The position numbers and the translations under genes are program-made. Under the pieces are notes generated by a model. That model was given only the letters and a program-made list of their open reading frames with translations. It did no database searches and was not told where the DNA came from. Shown one piece after another: positions 17,182 to 26,064 of a stretch of DNA of 64,000 nt (the stretch's first letter is position 1; each line of letters opens with the position of its first letter). This DNA comes from Clostridium_AD frigoriphilum (GTDB taxonomy: Bacteria > Bacillota > Clostridia > Clostridiales > Clostridiaceae): positions 1-64,000 of the forward strand of contig NZ_JAZHFS010000004.1 in the NCBI RefSeq assembly GCF_036541405.1, in the 5' to 3' direction.

Positions 17182-18603
17182 TTATCTATTTGCGTTTATT
17201 TCTAATTTTTGTTTTTTTGATTTGTAACTTTTAAAATGTATTTCTAGTTCTTCTAGGGATTTACCAAGTGTTTCTGGTACACACTTATATACAAATGTCC
17301 ATCCAATAACACCTAGCACTACAAATACTGCAAATGAACCAGATAAACCAAAATTACTTAACATTGTAGGGAAAAGAAGACCAATGAAAAAATTAGTAAT
17401 CCATAGGAAAAATACTGAAATACCCATTCCTAGTCCTCTTATTCTTAGTGGAAAAATTTCAGCTAATAACAGCCAGGCTATTGGTCCAAGACATCCTTGG
17501 AAGAAAGCCAAGAAAACTATAGTTAGTGTAAGTACAACATATGGAAGAATAGGTGAACCTGCTAAAGTATTCGTAAGAATAGTCATCGCAAGCATTGTTA
17601 AAGTTGTTCCAGTAAGTCCCACTAATAATAGGAATCTACGACCAAACCTATTTGAAAAAAACTTCATATAAACAAGTGCTGCAGTAACAGACATTAATCC
17701 ATTTCCTATATTAGCTATTAATGCTACTTGAGTTCCAAATCCAGCTTTCTCCAAAATTGATGTTCCATAATACATCATTATGTTAATTCCTGGAATTTGC
17801 TGTGTGATGGCTATTCCGATTCCAATTAATACAAGGTGACGAATCCATGGAATATTTAAATCTTTAAAGGTCGCACGCTCTAAATGTTTATCAGCTTCAA
17901 TAATATCTGATATTTGTTTAATTTCATCATCCGCTTGGTGTTGAGTACGAATTTTCCTTAAAACTTCCAATGCTTCGGATATTTTTCCGTTAGCAGCTAA
18001 CCATCTTGGGGTTTCAGGAACTGTAAACATTCCAACCCATAAAATAAGTGCTGGTATAGTAGCAATAACTATCATATATCTCCAAATACTAGGAGTATTG
18101 AAAACATTTCCTAAAATTGCATTCAATATATACGCTAATAATTGTCCAATTACAATCATAACTTCATTTCGAGTAACAATACTACCCCTTACTTCTGTAG
18201 GAGATATTTCTGCTAAAAATGTTGGTACAATAACTGATGCCCCTCCTACAGCTAGCCCTAATATAAATCTGCAAGCAATTAAAATTGAAGCAGTAGGTGA
18301 AATTGAGCAGCCTAGTGTTGCAAAGACAAAAACTATAGCAAGAAGCTTAATTATTGCTTTTCTACCGTATTTATCAGATAAACGACCTCCTATTACTGCA
18401 CCTATAGCGGCACCAAATAATAATCCACTTGTAACAAGTCCTTCCGTCATAGTGCTTAAATTTAATTGATCTTTTCTTGTCATGTAAGACAGTGACCCAT
18501 TAATTACCCCCGTATCATAACCAAATAAAAGTCCACCAAAAGTTGATACAGTAGCTATTCTTCTAAAATATTTTTTTTTCTTAGGATCTTGTTCGAATTC
18601 CAT
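17182..18603 (-). CDS. iolT: Inositol permease, MFS sugar porter family
   Basis: 473 residues with twelve predicted membrane helices. Sugar-porter signatures are GYDTGVINGSL (helix 1), DKYGRK between helices 2 and 3, PETPRWL after helix 6, GRR in the second half and the terminal PETLGKSLEELE. Members such as B. subtilis IolT are proton symporters for myo-inositol. Placement inside the iol cluster, between iolR and the EIIA-like gene, supports this substrate. AGGAGG stands 7 bases before the ATG. The gene has its own TTGACT-N18-TATAAT promoter and a leader of nearly 300 bases. Confidence 0.85.
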   Translation of the reverse strand: MEFEQDPKKKKYFRRIATVSTFGGLLFGYDTGVINGSLSYMTRKDQLNLSTMTEGLVTSGLLFGAAIGAVIGGRLSDKYGRKAIIKLLAIVFVFATLGCSISPTASILIACRFILGLAVGGASVIVPTFLAEISPTEVRGSIVTRNEVMIVIGQLLAYILNAILGNVFNTPSIWRYMIVIATIPALILWVGMFTVPETPRWLAANGKISEALEVLRKIRTQHQADDEIKQISDIIEADKHLERATFKDLNIPWIRHLVLIGIGIAITQQIPGINIMMYYGTSILEKAGFGTQVALIANIGNGLMSVTAALVYMKFFSNRFGRRFLLLVGLTGTTLTMLAMTILTNTLAGSPILPYVVLTLTIVFLAFFQGCLGPIAWLLLAEIFPLRIRGLGMGISVFFLWITNFFIGLLFPTMLSNFGLSGSFAVFVVLGVIGWTFVYKCVPETLGKSLEELEIHFKSYKSKKQKLEINANR

Positions 18604-18740
18604 AATAATTCCTCCTATTATATTATTAGTAGCTTGTAAAATCCCTAAAACATCGGTTCTCCTAATTTTTAGCCGTGAAACTTTATTAATAATTATTTTT
18701 ATTACAAAGTCTCACTATGTTTATTTTTGATAATATTCAT

Positions 18741-18765
18741 AAATCGTTTACACAAATCGTTTACA
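18741..18765 (-). promoter_or_regulatory. Two 12-bp direct repeats upstream of iolT
   Basis: On the plus strand AAATCGTTTACA occurs at 18741-18752 and again at 18754-18765. On the minus strand each reads TGTAAACGATTT, resembling the left half of a CcpA cre site, but neither forms a full palindromic cre. They lie in the iolT leader and may bind a LacI-type regulator. Confidence 0.45.
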
Positions 18766-18774
18766 TGTGCTGTA

Positions 18775-18831
18775 TTAACTATTATTACTAATCGTAAGTG
18801 TTTCCATTGTTTTTATAAAATAACTATTCAT
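18775..18831 (-). CDS. Possible 18-residue leader peptide upstream of iolT
   Basis: ATG at 18831 follows AGGGGG by 6-7 bases and the frame ends in TAA after 18 codons (begins MNSYFIKTME). It lies in the iolT leader, before the 12-bp direct repeats. Ribosome site and position are suggestive only; at this length chance is a real alternative. Confidence 0.3.
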   Translation of the reverse strand: MNSYFIKTMETLTISNNS

Positions 18832-18901
18832 TACATTACCCCCTAAAAGTATTGTTTAGCTTAGTTTTGTTTTTGTTATCTATTTGTTATGTTATGATTA
18901 T

Positions 18902-18931
18902 ATTATACTTATATTAAGGGCAAAAAGTCAA
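18902..18931 (-). promoter_or_regulatory. Promoter of iolT
   Basis: Minus strand TTGACT (18931-18926), 18-base spacer, TATAAT (18907-18902). Geometry equals that of the other iol promoters but the spacer sequence is different (TTTTGCCCTTAATATAAG), so control of iolT probably differs. Confidence 0.65.
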
Positions 18932-18949
18932 TAACAATTATATATATAT

Positions 18950-19260
18950 ATCATGTATTGATTATGTATTGAGTATTTGTTGTTTTTTCTATTAAACTAC
19001 ATTAAGGAGGTTTTATTATAGGCAAAAGAACATTAATGTAATTAATAGATATAATAGTTGTGATTAATACAAAGTAAAACCTTTTCCAAATAGGTTATGT
19101 AGTTCATTTAAGAGCTCTATATCTATCACTATTGAAGACATGGTGTAAAAGATGCCTGCTGCGTTTTGCGCTGACTATGGTCTTAAATCTAACCATAATG
19201 TACTTTATAAAAAAACATCAAAAAGAAAAAAGAACAATTTATAATATCTAATTGCTCTTC
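18950..19260. other. Non-coding, degenerate-looking region between iolT and iolR
   Basis: A good AAGGAGG ribosome-site motif (about 19003) is followed by no start codon, only short broken frames. On the minus strand a 25-codon frame (ATG-SSIVIDIELL) lacks a ribosome site. It looks like remains of a lost gene, but I cannot assign it to a family. Confidence 0.35.
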
Positions 19261-19268
19261 TTTAACCA

Positions 19269-20024
19269 TTATTCCGATATAATAACATCAATCTTATTTT
19301 TTTCAAAGAATTCTATATATTCTTCAGGCGGTTTTTTATCTGTTACAAGATGATTTATCTCGCTTAATTCACAATATGTCATAAGTGCTGAAACATCAAA
19401 TTTAGTAGAGTCTACTAGTAAGTATAACTCAGTACTCTTTTCTACTATAACTTTTTTAAGTTTATATTCTAATGGTGAAGAATTGGTAGCTCCATTAGCT
19501 ATAGAAATGCCTGTGGCTGCCATAAAAGTTTTGCTTATATTATAGTCTTTAAATATAGATAGGGTATTAATGACCTCAAAAGAATTTGTTTTTCTTATTA
19601 GACTACCTCCTGTACAAATAACATTTAAATTTGGATAAGGGAGCGCACTAACTATAACATTCAGGTTATTAGTCAATATAGTTATATCATTTCTATTTTT
19701 TAGGAAGTCTATCATATTAAGTGTTGTTGTACCAGAATCAATGAATATAACATCTCCATCCTTTACAAATTCACATGCAGCCTTAGCTATTGCTATTTTT
19801 TTGTAGTTGTTTTTAATGTTTCGTTCTTCGAAAGGTATTAAATCTTTAACAACAGCCGTTACTCCACCATATACTTTTTTTATGCTACCCTTTTTTTCGA
19901 TTTCATTTATATCTCGCCTGATTGTGTTTTTGGAAATTTTAAATACATCACATAATGAGTCTAAACTAACTGACTCATTGCTTAGTATATATTCCTCGAT
20001 TTCTTTGATCCTATTAGTTTTCAT
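19269..20024 (-). CDS. iolR: DeoR-family repressor, probable IolR
   Basis: 251 residues from ATG 20024 (GAGAGG 10 bases upstream); this equals the length I recall for B. subtilis IolR. An N-terminal DeoR helix-turn-helix (VSLDSLCDVFKISKNTIRRDI, about residues 18-38) precedes a sugar-phosphate-sensing domain with the FIDSGTTTLNM loop. IolR-type repressors bind the iol promoters and are released by an inositol catabolite (2-deoxy-5-keto-gluconate 6-phosphate in Bacillus). Its own promoter carries the shared iol element, implying autoregulation. It stands between the iolJ-E operon and iolT. Confidence 0.82.
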   Translation of the reverse strand: MKTNRIKEIEEYILSNESVSLDSLCDVFKISKNTIRRDINEIEKKGSIKKVYGGVTAVVKDLIPFEERNIKNNYKKIAIAKAACEFVKDGDVIFIDSGTTTLNMIDFLKNRNDITILTNNLNVIVSALPYPNLNVICTGGSLIRKTNSFEVINTLSIFKDYNISKTFMAATGISIANGATNSSPLEYKLKKVIVEKSTELYLLVDSTKFDVSALMTYCELSEINHLVTDKKPPEEYIEFFEKNKIDVIISE

Positions 20025-20148
20025 TATAAGATATCCTCTCTTCATGTTTTTTGTATTAAATATTACCGAATTTAATTACATAGTTTAATAGAAACGTGCC
20101 CAGCGTTATCTAATATTTATTGGTAAGTTATTGTGATTTTTAATTATA

Positions 20149-20178
20149 ATTATACACAACTTAACCAACATACGTCAA
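20149..20178 (-). promoter_or_regulatory. Promoter of iolR (iol-type element)
   Basis: Minus strand TTGACG (20178-20173), 18-base spacer, TATAAT (20154-20149). The spacer keeps TGTTGGTTAAGTTGTG, matching the adh and iolJ elements with only a few changes. Autoregulation is the simplest reading. Confidence 0.82.
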
Positions 20179-20208
20179 TAGTACATCTAATTATATAATT
20201 GCTAAAAA

Positions 20209-20239
20209 AGTAAAGTTATCTCTTTTAGATAACTTTACT
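20209..20239. terminator. 13-bp hairpin ending the iolJ-E operon
   Basis: Exact arms 20209-20221 and 20227-20239 with a 5-base loop, about 65 bases after the iolE stop and just before the iolR promoter. Confidence 0.75.
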
Positions 20240-20304
20240 AATAAAATAACATCATAATTAAACTTTTCCTAATTATCTAAATTAGAAATATTTTTATAAT
20301 AAGA

Positions 20305-21201
20305 TTATATCCCACATTTCTCCTTAATATATTTTCTAGCTTTAACTGCGTATTCAAATGGATTTGCCTTTGCTGGATCTTGCTCTGCTTCCACTAGTAA
20401 CCAACCCTCGTAATTATTATCTGACAAGATCTTGAATATTGGCTCAAAATCTATGCTTCCATCACCTGGTACCGTAAAAGCTCCTAATCTAACTCCATTT
20501 AGGAAACTAAGCTTTTCTGCTTTAACCTTTTTTGCTATCTCCGGTCTAACATCTTTTAAATGAACATGCTTAATTCTATTTATATACTTTTTAAGAATTG
20601 CTATATGATCTTCACCTGAATATACTAAATGACCTGAATCAAACAATAAGTAAACTAAATTTTCATCAGTAATACTCATAAGTTTGTCTATTTCTTCTGT
20701 CGTTTGTACTCCTGTTCCCATATGATGATGATAAACAAGTTTCATTCCCTTGTCATTAGCTAACTTTCCTAGCTTGTTTAATCCATTTCCAAGCAGTTTC
20801 CATTCTTCCTCATTAAAATAGTATTTCCCATCAAATACGGGGGTTTCTAATTGGCCTTGTACACTATGTCCTTGCTCAGCTACAACGATTACCTTAGCTC
20901 CCAAATCATGTAGAAAATCTCTATGCTTAACAAATTCAGTTTCAGTTTCTTCATAGGGCTTTGTAGTTAAAAATGAACTAAACCAAGCACTTGCAATTTC
21001 AAGCCCTCTAAGTTCTAAAGCCTTTTTTAATACGTTAACATCCTTTGGATATTTGTTTCCTACTTCAGTTCCTTTAAATCCTGCTAATGCAGCCTCACTT
21101 AAGCACTGATCAAAAGTGTTTTCTTTTCCTAAGTCTGGCATATCATCATTTGTCCATGCAATTGGAGCAATACCTAATTTAACTTTTTTACTATCTAACA
21201 T
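20305..21201 (-). CDS. iolE: Inosose dehydratase
   Basis: 298 residues from ATG 21201, with AAAGGGG eight bases upstream. TIM-barrel xylose-isomerase-like fold with the IolE pattern: GIAPIAWTNDDMP at the start, GTEVG, VYHHHMGTGVQT (metal-site histidines), FDSGH, KHVHLKD and VEAEQDP at the end. It dehydrates 2-keto-myo-inositol (scyllo-inosose) to 3D-trihydroxycyclohexane-1,2-dione. It is the last gene of the six-gene iolJCBDGE operon, 18 bases after iolG. Assignment rests on motifs specific to IolE rather than IolI or IolH. Confidence 0.93.
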   Translation of the reverse strand: MLDSKKVKLGIAPIAWTNDDMPDLGKENTFDQCLSEAALAGFKGTEVGNKYPKDVNVLKKALELRGLEIASAWFSSFLTTKPYEETETEFVKHRDFLHDLGAKVIVVAEQGHSVQGQLETPVFDGKYYFNEEEWKLLGNGLNKLGKLANDKGMKLVYHHHMGTGVQTTEEIDKLMSITDENLVYLLFDSGHLVYSGEDHIAILKKYINRIKHVHLKDVRPEIAKKVKAEKLSFLNGVRLGAFTVPGDGSIDFEPIFKILSDNNYEGWLLVEAEQDPAKANPFEYAVKARKYIKEKCGI

Positions 21202-21219
21202 AATTAACACCCCTTTAAA

Positions 21220-22233
21220 TTAAAATTTAATTTCAGATATCTTAACTGGTCTATTCTCATGTAATGATTTTGTAGCGGCTACACCAATTAATACAGCTTG
21301 TAGCCCATCTTCTGCATTTACAGGCGTAGGCGTATTATTTACAATCGCGTCAATAAATTCTGTCACTTCTAGTGCATAAGCCTGCATATATCTTTCTAGG
21401 AAGAAAAATAGAGGTTTTTCTCCTGTAACACCAGCTCCATTTGAGATTACGGCTGTTGAAGTGCTGTCATTTGCTACTGCAACTTGACCTAATGATCCAA
21501 ATACTTCTGCCCTTTGATCATATCCATAAGCTGACTGCCTTGAGTTATCAATTACTGCTAAGGTTCCGTTTTTCATCTTTAATGTTATAATCGCTGTATC
21601 AATATCTCCAGCCTCACCTATAGCCTTATCAATTAATACCCCACCAGCTGCATATACCTCTTCCACTTCACTATCTAAAAGATATCTTACCATATCAAAA
21701 TCATGAATTGTCATATCTAAAAACATGCCACCAGAAACTTTTACATAATCAATTGAAGGTGCTTCAGGATCTCTTGAAGTTATTTTCAAAATACGAGGTT
21801 CTCCAATTTTTCCGGCAACAACCGCATTCTTAACTGACATAAAATTATGGTCAAATCTTCTATTAAAACCTACTTGATATTTAACCTTGGATTTGCCTAA
21901 TTCATTAATAACTTCTTTTATTCTTGATAAATCATGATCAATTGGCTTTTCACAAAAAACATGTTTACCTGCTTTTATTGCTTCTATTGATATTGGAGAA
22001 TGTGTATCTGTTGAAGAGCAAATTAATACTGCATCTATTTCTGGATCTTCTAGTATTTTTTTATAGTCAGTATATATTTCATGTATTCCTTTACTTTTTG
22101 CCCATTCTCTTGTATCTTCATTTAGGTATGCATCTGCAATTGACTTTATTTCAGCATTTTTCACATATTTTGATATACTTTCTCCATGTACCTTTCCAAT
22201 TCTTCCTGCACCAATAATTCCAACTTTTAACAT
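21220..22233 (-). CDS. iolG: Myo-inositol 2-dehydrogenase
   Basis: 337 residues from ATG 22233 (GGGGAG at 9 bases); the frame stays open back into iolD but has no start signal there. Gfo/Idh/MocA plan: Rossmann GIIGAGRIGKVH at 4-15, the EKPID substrate/NAD lysine motif near 94, and the GGMFLDMTIHDFD segment that carries catalytic residues. It oxidises myo-inositol to scyllo-inosose with NAD+, the first step of catabolism. Lies between iolD and iolE. A second, only distantly related member of the family, resembling IolW, is at 41.4 kb. Confidence 0.9.
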   Translation of the reverse strand: MLKVGIIGAGRIGKVHGESISKYVKNAEIKSIADAYLNEDTREWAKSKGIHEIYTDYKKILEDPEIDAVLICSSTDTHSPISIEAIKAGKHVFCEKPIDHDLSRIKEVINELGKSKVKYQVGFNRRFDHNFMSVKNAVVAGKIGEPRILKITSRDPEAPSIDYVKVSGGMFLDMTIHDFDMVRYLLDSEVEEVYAAGGVLIDKAIGEAGDIDTAIITLKMKNGTLAVIDNSRQSAYGYDQRAEVFGSLGQVAVANDSTSTAVISNGAGVTGEKPLFFFLERYMQAYALEVTEFIDAIVNNTPTPVNAEDGLQAVLIGVAATKSLHENRPVKISEIKF

Positions 22234-22252
22234 AATAGCATCTCCCCTAGTT

Positions 22253-24187
22253 TTAGTATTTCCTTGCATTTATAAGATTATTTTTTTTATCAATATAAGC
22301 ATTTTTTATTGATTCTTTATTAGAAACCTCAGCAACACCTACATGCCACCAAGAATCATAACCATCTGTCATTGTTTTTGGAAGAGTTTTTATATCTATT
22401 AAAGTAGACCTAGTTTGTTTTTTTGCATCTACTAGTGCGGCTTTAAGCTCTTCTATTGTTTTGACTGTATAGCTTTTCACTCCATACCCCTGTGCACATT
22501 TTGCAAAATCTATTGAAATTAAGCCACCATCAAGCTTACCACTTTCTTCATTTCTATATCTAAATTCGGTTCCAAAACTACCCATTCCATTTCCCATTTC
22601 TAGATTGTTAATACAACCAAATCCGCTATTATCAAATAACAATACATTTATCTTCTTGTTTTCTTGAATAGAGGTCACAAGTTCCGAATGAAGCATTAAG
22701 TAGCTTCCATCACCAACCATTGCATATACCTCTTTATTAGGTTCTGCAAGCTTCACTCCTAAAGCCCCTGATATTTCATATCCCATGCATGAAAAACCAT
22801 ATTCCATATGGTAGCTATATTTATCTCTTGAAACCCATAACCTTTGTAGGTCTCCTGGTAAACTCCCTGAAGCACCAACTACAACATAATCTTTTTCAAG
22901 AAACTTATTAATTTCACCTATAGCTGTAGTTTGTGGAAGAGCTTCTCCGCAAAGTTCATAAAATTCTTTTAAACTTGCTTCATTTTGCCTTACTATTTCT
23001 GGTTTGAAATCATCTTTACCATATTTTATACTATATAATCTATCAATTTCTTTTTCCCATTTGTTTTTCGCATCAGAAATTTCTTTGTTATATTTACTCT
23101 TATATCCTTTTTCAATAAGCTTATATATAAGTTCTTCTAGATTAACCAATACATCTCCAACAACTTTAGTAGCACCCATTTTATTTGCATTATATCTAGA
23201 TGTGTTTATTGTTAAGAACTCAACTTCATCATTTTTAAATAATCCTTTAGAACCCGTTGTAAAATCTGTAAATCTTGTTCCAAGTCCTATTATTAAGTCA
23301 GCATCTTTAGCTATAAGATTTGCAGCAAGATTTCCTGTAACTCCGACTCCACCTAAATTTAGATAATGAGTTGATTCTACTGTACTTTTTCCTGCCTGTG
23401 TTTCGGCAATAGGTATGTTAAATTCCTGCGCAAATTTCTTTAGTTCTTCACCTGCCTCTGAATATTTGGCTCCACCACCGCAAATAATTAATGGTTTTTT
23501 CTTTCTAATTATTAAGCTTATAGCATCTTCTAGTTCTGCATCTGTACCTTTTCTTCTTTCAATTCTATGAACTTTCTTATTGAAAAAATATTCTGGATAA
23601 TCATACGCTTCTGCTTGAACATCCTGTGGCAGTGCAATACATACTGCGCCAGTATCTCCCTCATCTGTTAATACTCTCATTGCATTTATCACAGCTGACA
23701 TTAATTGTTCCGGTCTGCTCACTCTATCCCAATATTTAGTTACAGGTTTAAAAGCATCATTTGTACTAATTGAAGCATTGTGTTCTTGTTCAACTTGCTG
23801 AAGTACAGGATCCGGCTGCCTTGTAGCAAATGTATCACCGGGCAATAATAGTACAGGTATATTATTTGCCGTAGCTGTTGCTGCAGCAGTTATCATATTA
23901 GCAGCACCAGGTCCTACAGATGATGTGCATGCGTATATTTGTTTTCTTCTTTTTTGCTTTGCAAAAGCTACAGCGGCTTGAGCCATACCCTGTTCATTTC
24001 TTCCTTGACGAACTATTAAATCACCTGGATCTTGCTCTAATGCTTGCCCAAGACCTAGTACATTACCATGCCCAAATATTGTAAAAATTCCTTCAACAAA
24101 TCTTTCTTCTTTACCATCAAAACTCACAAACTGGTTATTTAAAAATTTAATTAATGCTTGTGCTGTAGTTAGTCTAATTGTACCCAT
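22253..24187 (-). CDS. iolD: 3D-(3,5/4)-trihydroxycyclohexane-1,2-dione acylhydrolase
   Basis: 644 residues, the usual IolD length. It is a thiamine-diphosphate enzyme with three domains: N-terminal pyrimidine-binding domain containing the catalytic glutamate region (VEQEHNASIS), central domain, and C-terminal pyrophosphate-binding domain with the GDGSYLMLHSELVTS motif. It hydrolytically opens the ring of the dione to 5-deoxy-glucuronate. Strong AGGAGG ribosome site, 35 bases after iolB. All parts are present without interruption. Confidence 0.94.
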   Translation of the reverse strand: MGTIRLTTAQALIKFLNNQFVSFDGKEERFVEGIFTIFGHGNVLGLGQALEQDPGDLIVRQGRNEQGMAQAAVAFAKQKRRKQIYACTSSVGPGAANMITAAATATANNIPVLLLPGDTFATRQPDPVLQQVEQEHNASISTNDAFKPVTKYWDRVSRPEQLMSAVINAMRVLTDEGDTGAVCIALPQDVQAEAYDYPEYFFNKKVHRIERRKGTDAELEDAISLIIRKKKPLIICGGGAKYSEAGEELKKFAQEFNIPIAETQAGKSTVESTHYLNLGGVGVTGNLAANLIAKDADLIIGLGTRFTDFTTGSKGLFKNDEVEFLTINTSRYNANKMGATKVVGDVLVNLEELIYKLIEKGYKSKYNKEISDAKNKWEKEIDRLYSIKYGKDDFKPEIVRQNEASLKEFYELCGEALPQTTAIGEINKFLEKDYVVVGASGSLPGDLQRLWVSRDKYSYHMEYGFSCMGYEISGALGVKLAEPNKEVYAMVGDGSYLMLHSELVTSIQENKKINVLLFDNSGFGCINNLEMGNGMGSFGTEFRYRNEESGKLDGGLISIDFAKCAQGYGVKSYTVKTIEELKAALVDAKKQTRSTLIDIKTLPKTMTDGYDSWWHVGVAEVSNKESIKNAYIDKKNNLINARKY

Positions 24188-24222
24188 TTCAAACCTCCTA
24201 ATATCTTAATTTGTCATTAATA

Positions 24223-25011
24223 CTATTTATCAGGCCATATCTTTACATCTTTTTCCCAAAGCCATTGATGCTCTGGTACATCTATCCTGTCTGTCCATGG
24301 ATTGTTTTCTAAATGTCTAATCATCCAGCAATAATACATTGCATAACCTGGTGCAGATGTTTGTGGATGAACAAGACCTCCTGGTATTGTAGCAAAACTT
24401 TCATCAGTTATTTTATATGCATTATCACCAATCAAACACAAACCCAGACCTTGAGGTTTATTAAATTTATAGAAATATACCTCTGGTTGTGGATGATGAT
24501 GTGGTGGGTAGCTTGACCATTTACCAGGATAGGTTATAACTTCACCCATGACCATATTAGAATAAGGTGCATTCCTATAATCAAATACAGTTCTAACTAC
24601 CCGCCTTGCAGTACCATTCCATGTACCTTCTCCAAAGATATCACTTTGGCAATCTTCAGGTGCATAAAATTTAGGTTCAAATTCTTCTTTATTATCTGTA
24701 GATTGAATAAGTATTTCACTTTCATCCTCTGCAGTTAATTCAACTTTTGTATTTTTTGATACGTGAAGACACCATGGATCCTCATCAAATACAGAATCTC
24801 TCTTCATTATTTTTTCGTTTTCTTTCCAACTTATTTTTATATTTCCTGTTAGGAGAAGTAATGCCATTTCCTTATCATTTTCATAATATTCTTTCCTTTC
24901 TCCCTTTCTGAGTTTCACAACTACTATATCCATTAACATGTCTTTGTTCTTACCATCAATTTCACACAAGTAGTTTCCGCCATACTTTATGCCGCCTAAA
25001 CTATTAACCAT
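24223..25011 (-). CDS. iolB: 5-deoxy-glucuronate isomerase
   Basis: 262 residues with the double-cupin plan of IolB. Metal-binding residues fall in PPHHHPQPEVYFYKF (about 165-180) and the late GGLVHPQTSAPGYAMYYCW segment; the C-terminal NPWTDRIDVPEHQW is characteristic. It isomerises 5-deoxy-glucuronate to 2-deoxy-5-keto-gluconate, the substrate of IolC. AGGAGG seven bases before ATG, 25 bases downstream of iolC; part of the same operon. Confidence 0.93.
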   Translation of the reverse strand: MVNSLGGIKYGGNYLCEIDGKNKDMLMDIVVVKLRKGERKEYYENDKEMALLLLTGNIKISWKENEKIMKRDSVFDEDPWCLHVSKNTKVELTAEDESEILIQSTDNKEEFEPKFYAPEDCQSDIFGEGTWNGTARRVVRTVFDYRNAPYSNMVMGEVITYPGKWSSYPPHHHPQPEVYFYKFNKPQGLGLCLIGDNAYKITDESFATIPGGLVHPQTSAPGYAMYYCWMIRHLENNPWTDRIDVPEHQWLWEKDVKIWPDK

Positions 25012-25036
25012 GTTAATACCTCCTTATAATTCTTTT

Positions 25037-26053
25037 TTAAACTCGTGCAACCATTTCTCCATGTTCTTCTTTACTCTTTCTTATAAATTCTTTAATCTCT
25101 TTAGCTTTTGGCATTGCATCTGAGCAACTGTGACTTGCGACAAGCATTGCAGCTGAAGCACTACCAAACTCTAAGCAATCAATAATATCCCAGCCTTCAA
25201 GTAATCCATAAACAAATGCAGAACCATATGCATCTCCACCACCAAAAGATTTTAGAAGTTTAACCGGGAAAGGCTTTATATTATAGCTTTTTTTATCTGA
25301 TGTATAAGCCGTTGATCCATCTTTACCATGTTTTATAACAACAATTTTATTCCCATAACCGAACCATCTATTAGCAATTTCCTGATCACTATTGTCTTGT
25401 CCAATTATTCCTTGAGTTAATTCAAATTCTTCGCTTGAACCTATTATAACGTCACTAGCCTTCGCAACAATAGCATAGTAAATTGCAATTTCGTCCTTAT
25501 TAAGCCAATTATATTCTCTATAATCAATATCGAATATAACTACTGTATTATTTTTCTTTGCATACTCTAATGCTTTCAAAGTAGCTTCTCTTGAAGGGCT
25601 CTGCGCTAGAGCAGTCCCAGATATTATAATAGCCTTAGAATTTTTAATGTATTCTTCGCTTATTTCGCAGGCTTCGAGAGCTAAATCTGCAACACCGGTT
25701 CTATACATTAATATACTACTTTCTGTTGGACTTAGTATTTCCGTGAAGGTAAGCCCTAAAGACTCTCCATTTTTAGCAATGGCGACCTGTGACGTATCTA
25801 TTCCTTCTTTTTTAAAATAGTTAATAATAAATTCACCAAATCTATCATCTGAAACTTTGCCAATAAACCCTACCTTTTTACCTAATCTTGCAAGTCCGAC
25901 AGCAGTGTTCGCTGGTGACCCACCTAAATATTTTTTAAAAGTTGTACTTTCTGAAAGTGGCATATTTATATCAATAGGATTAAAATCAATTGCAGCTCTA
26001 CCTATTGGAACAATATCGAATTTCCTACTATTATCAAATTTAATGTAACCCAT
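25037..26053 (-). CDS. iolC: 5-dehydro-2-deoxygluconokinase
   Basis: 338 residues of the PfkB/ribokinase family: the early GGSPANTAVGLARLG motif and the late GGGDAYGSAFVYGL motif holding the catalytic aspartate and anion hole. IolC phosphorylates 2-deoxy-5-keto-gluconate; in Bacillus its product is also the inducer that releases IolR. Two ATGs (26056 and 26053) follow AGGAGG; the second has 7-base spacing and is preferred. Only a few bases separate it from iolJ upstream. Confidence 0.92.
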   Translation of the reverse strand: MGYIKFDNSRKFDIVPIGRAAIDFNPIDINMPLSESTTFKKYLGGSPANTAVGLARLGKKVGFIGKVSDDRFGEFIINYFKKEGIDTSQVAIAKNGESLGLTFTEILSPTESSILMYRTGVADLALEACEISEEYIKNSKAIIISGTALAQSPSREATLKALEYAKKNNTVVIFDIDYREYNWLNKDEIAIYYAIVAKASDVIIGSSEEFELTQGIIGQDNSDQEIANRWFGYGNKIVVIKHGKDGSTAYTSDKKSYNIKPFPVKLLKSFGGGDAYGSAFVYGLLEGWDIIDCLEFGSASAAMLVASHSCSDAMPKAKEIKEFIRKSKEEHGEMVARV

Positions 26054-26064
26054 CATTTTGCCTC

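Noticed and set aside
18741..18765. A true CcpA cre site
   Set aside because: Two left half-sites in tandem are present but the palindromic right half is missing, so I call it only a direct repeat of possible regulatory use.
19003..19070. A small gene after the AAGGAGG motif
   Set aside because: No start codon at a proper distance and a stop within a few codons.
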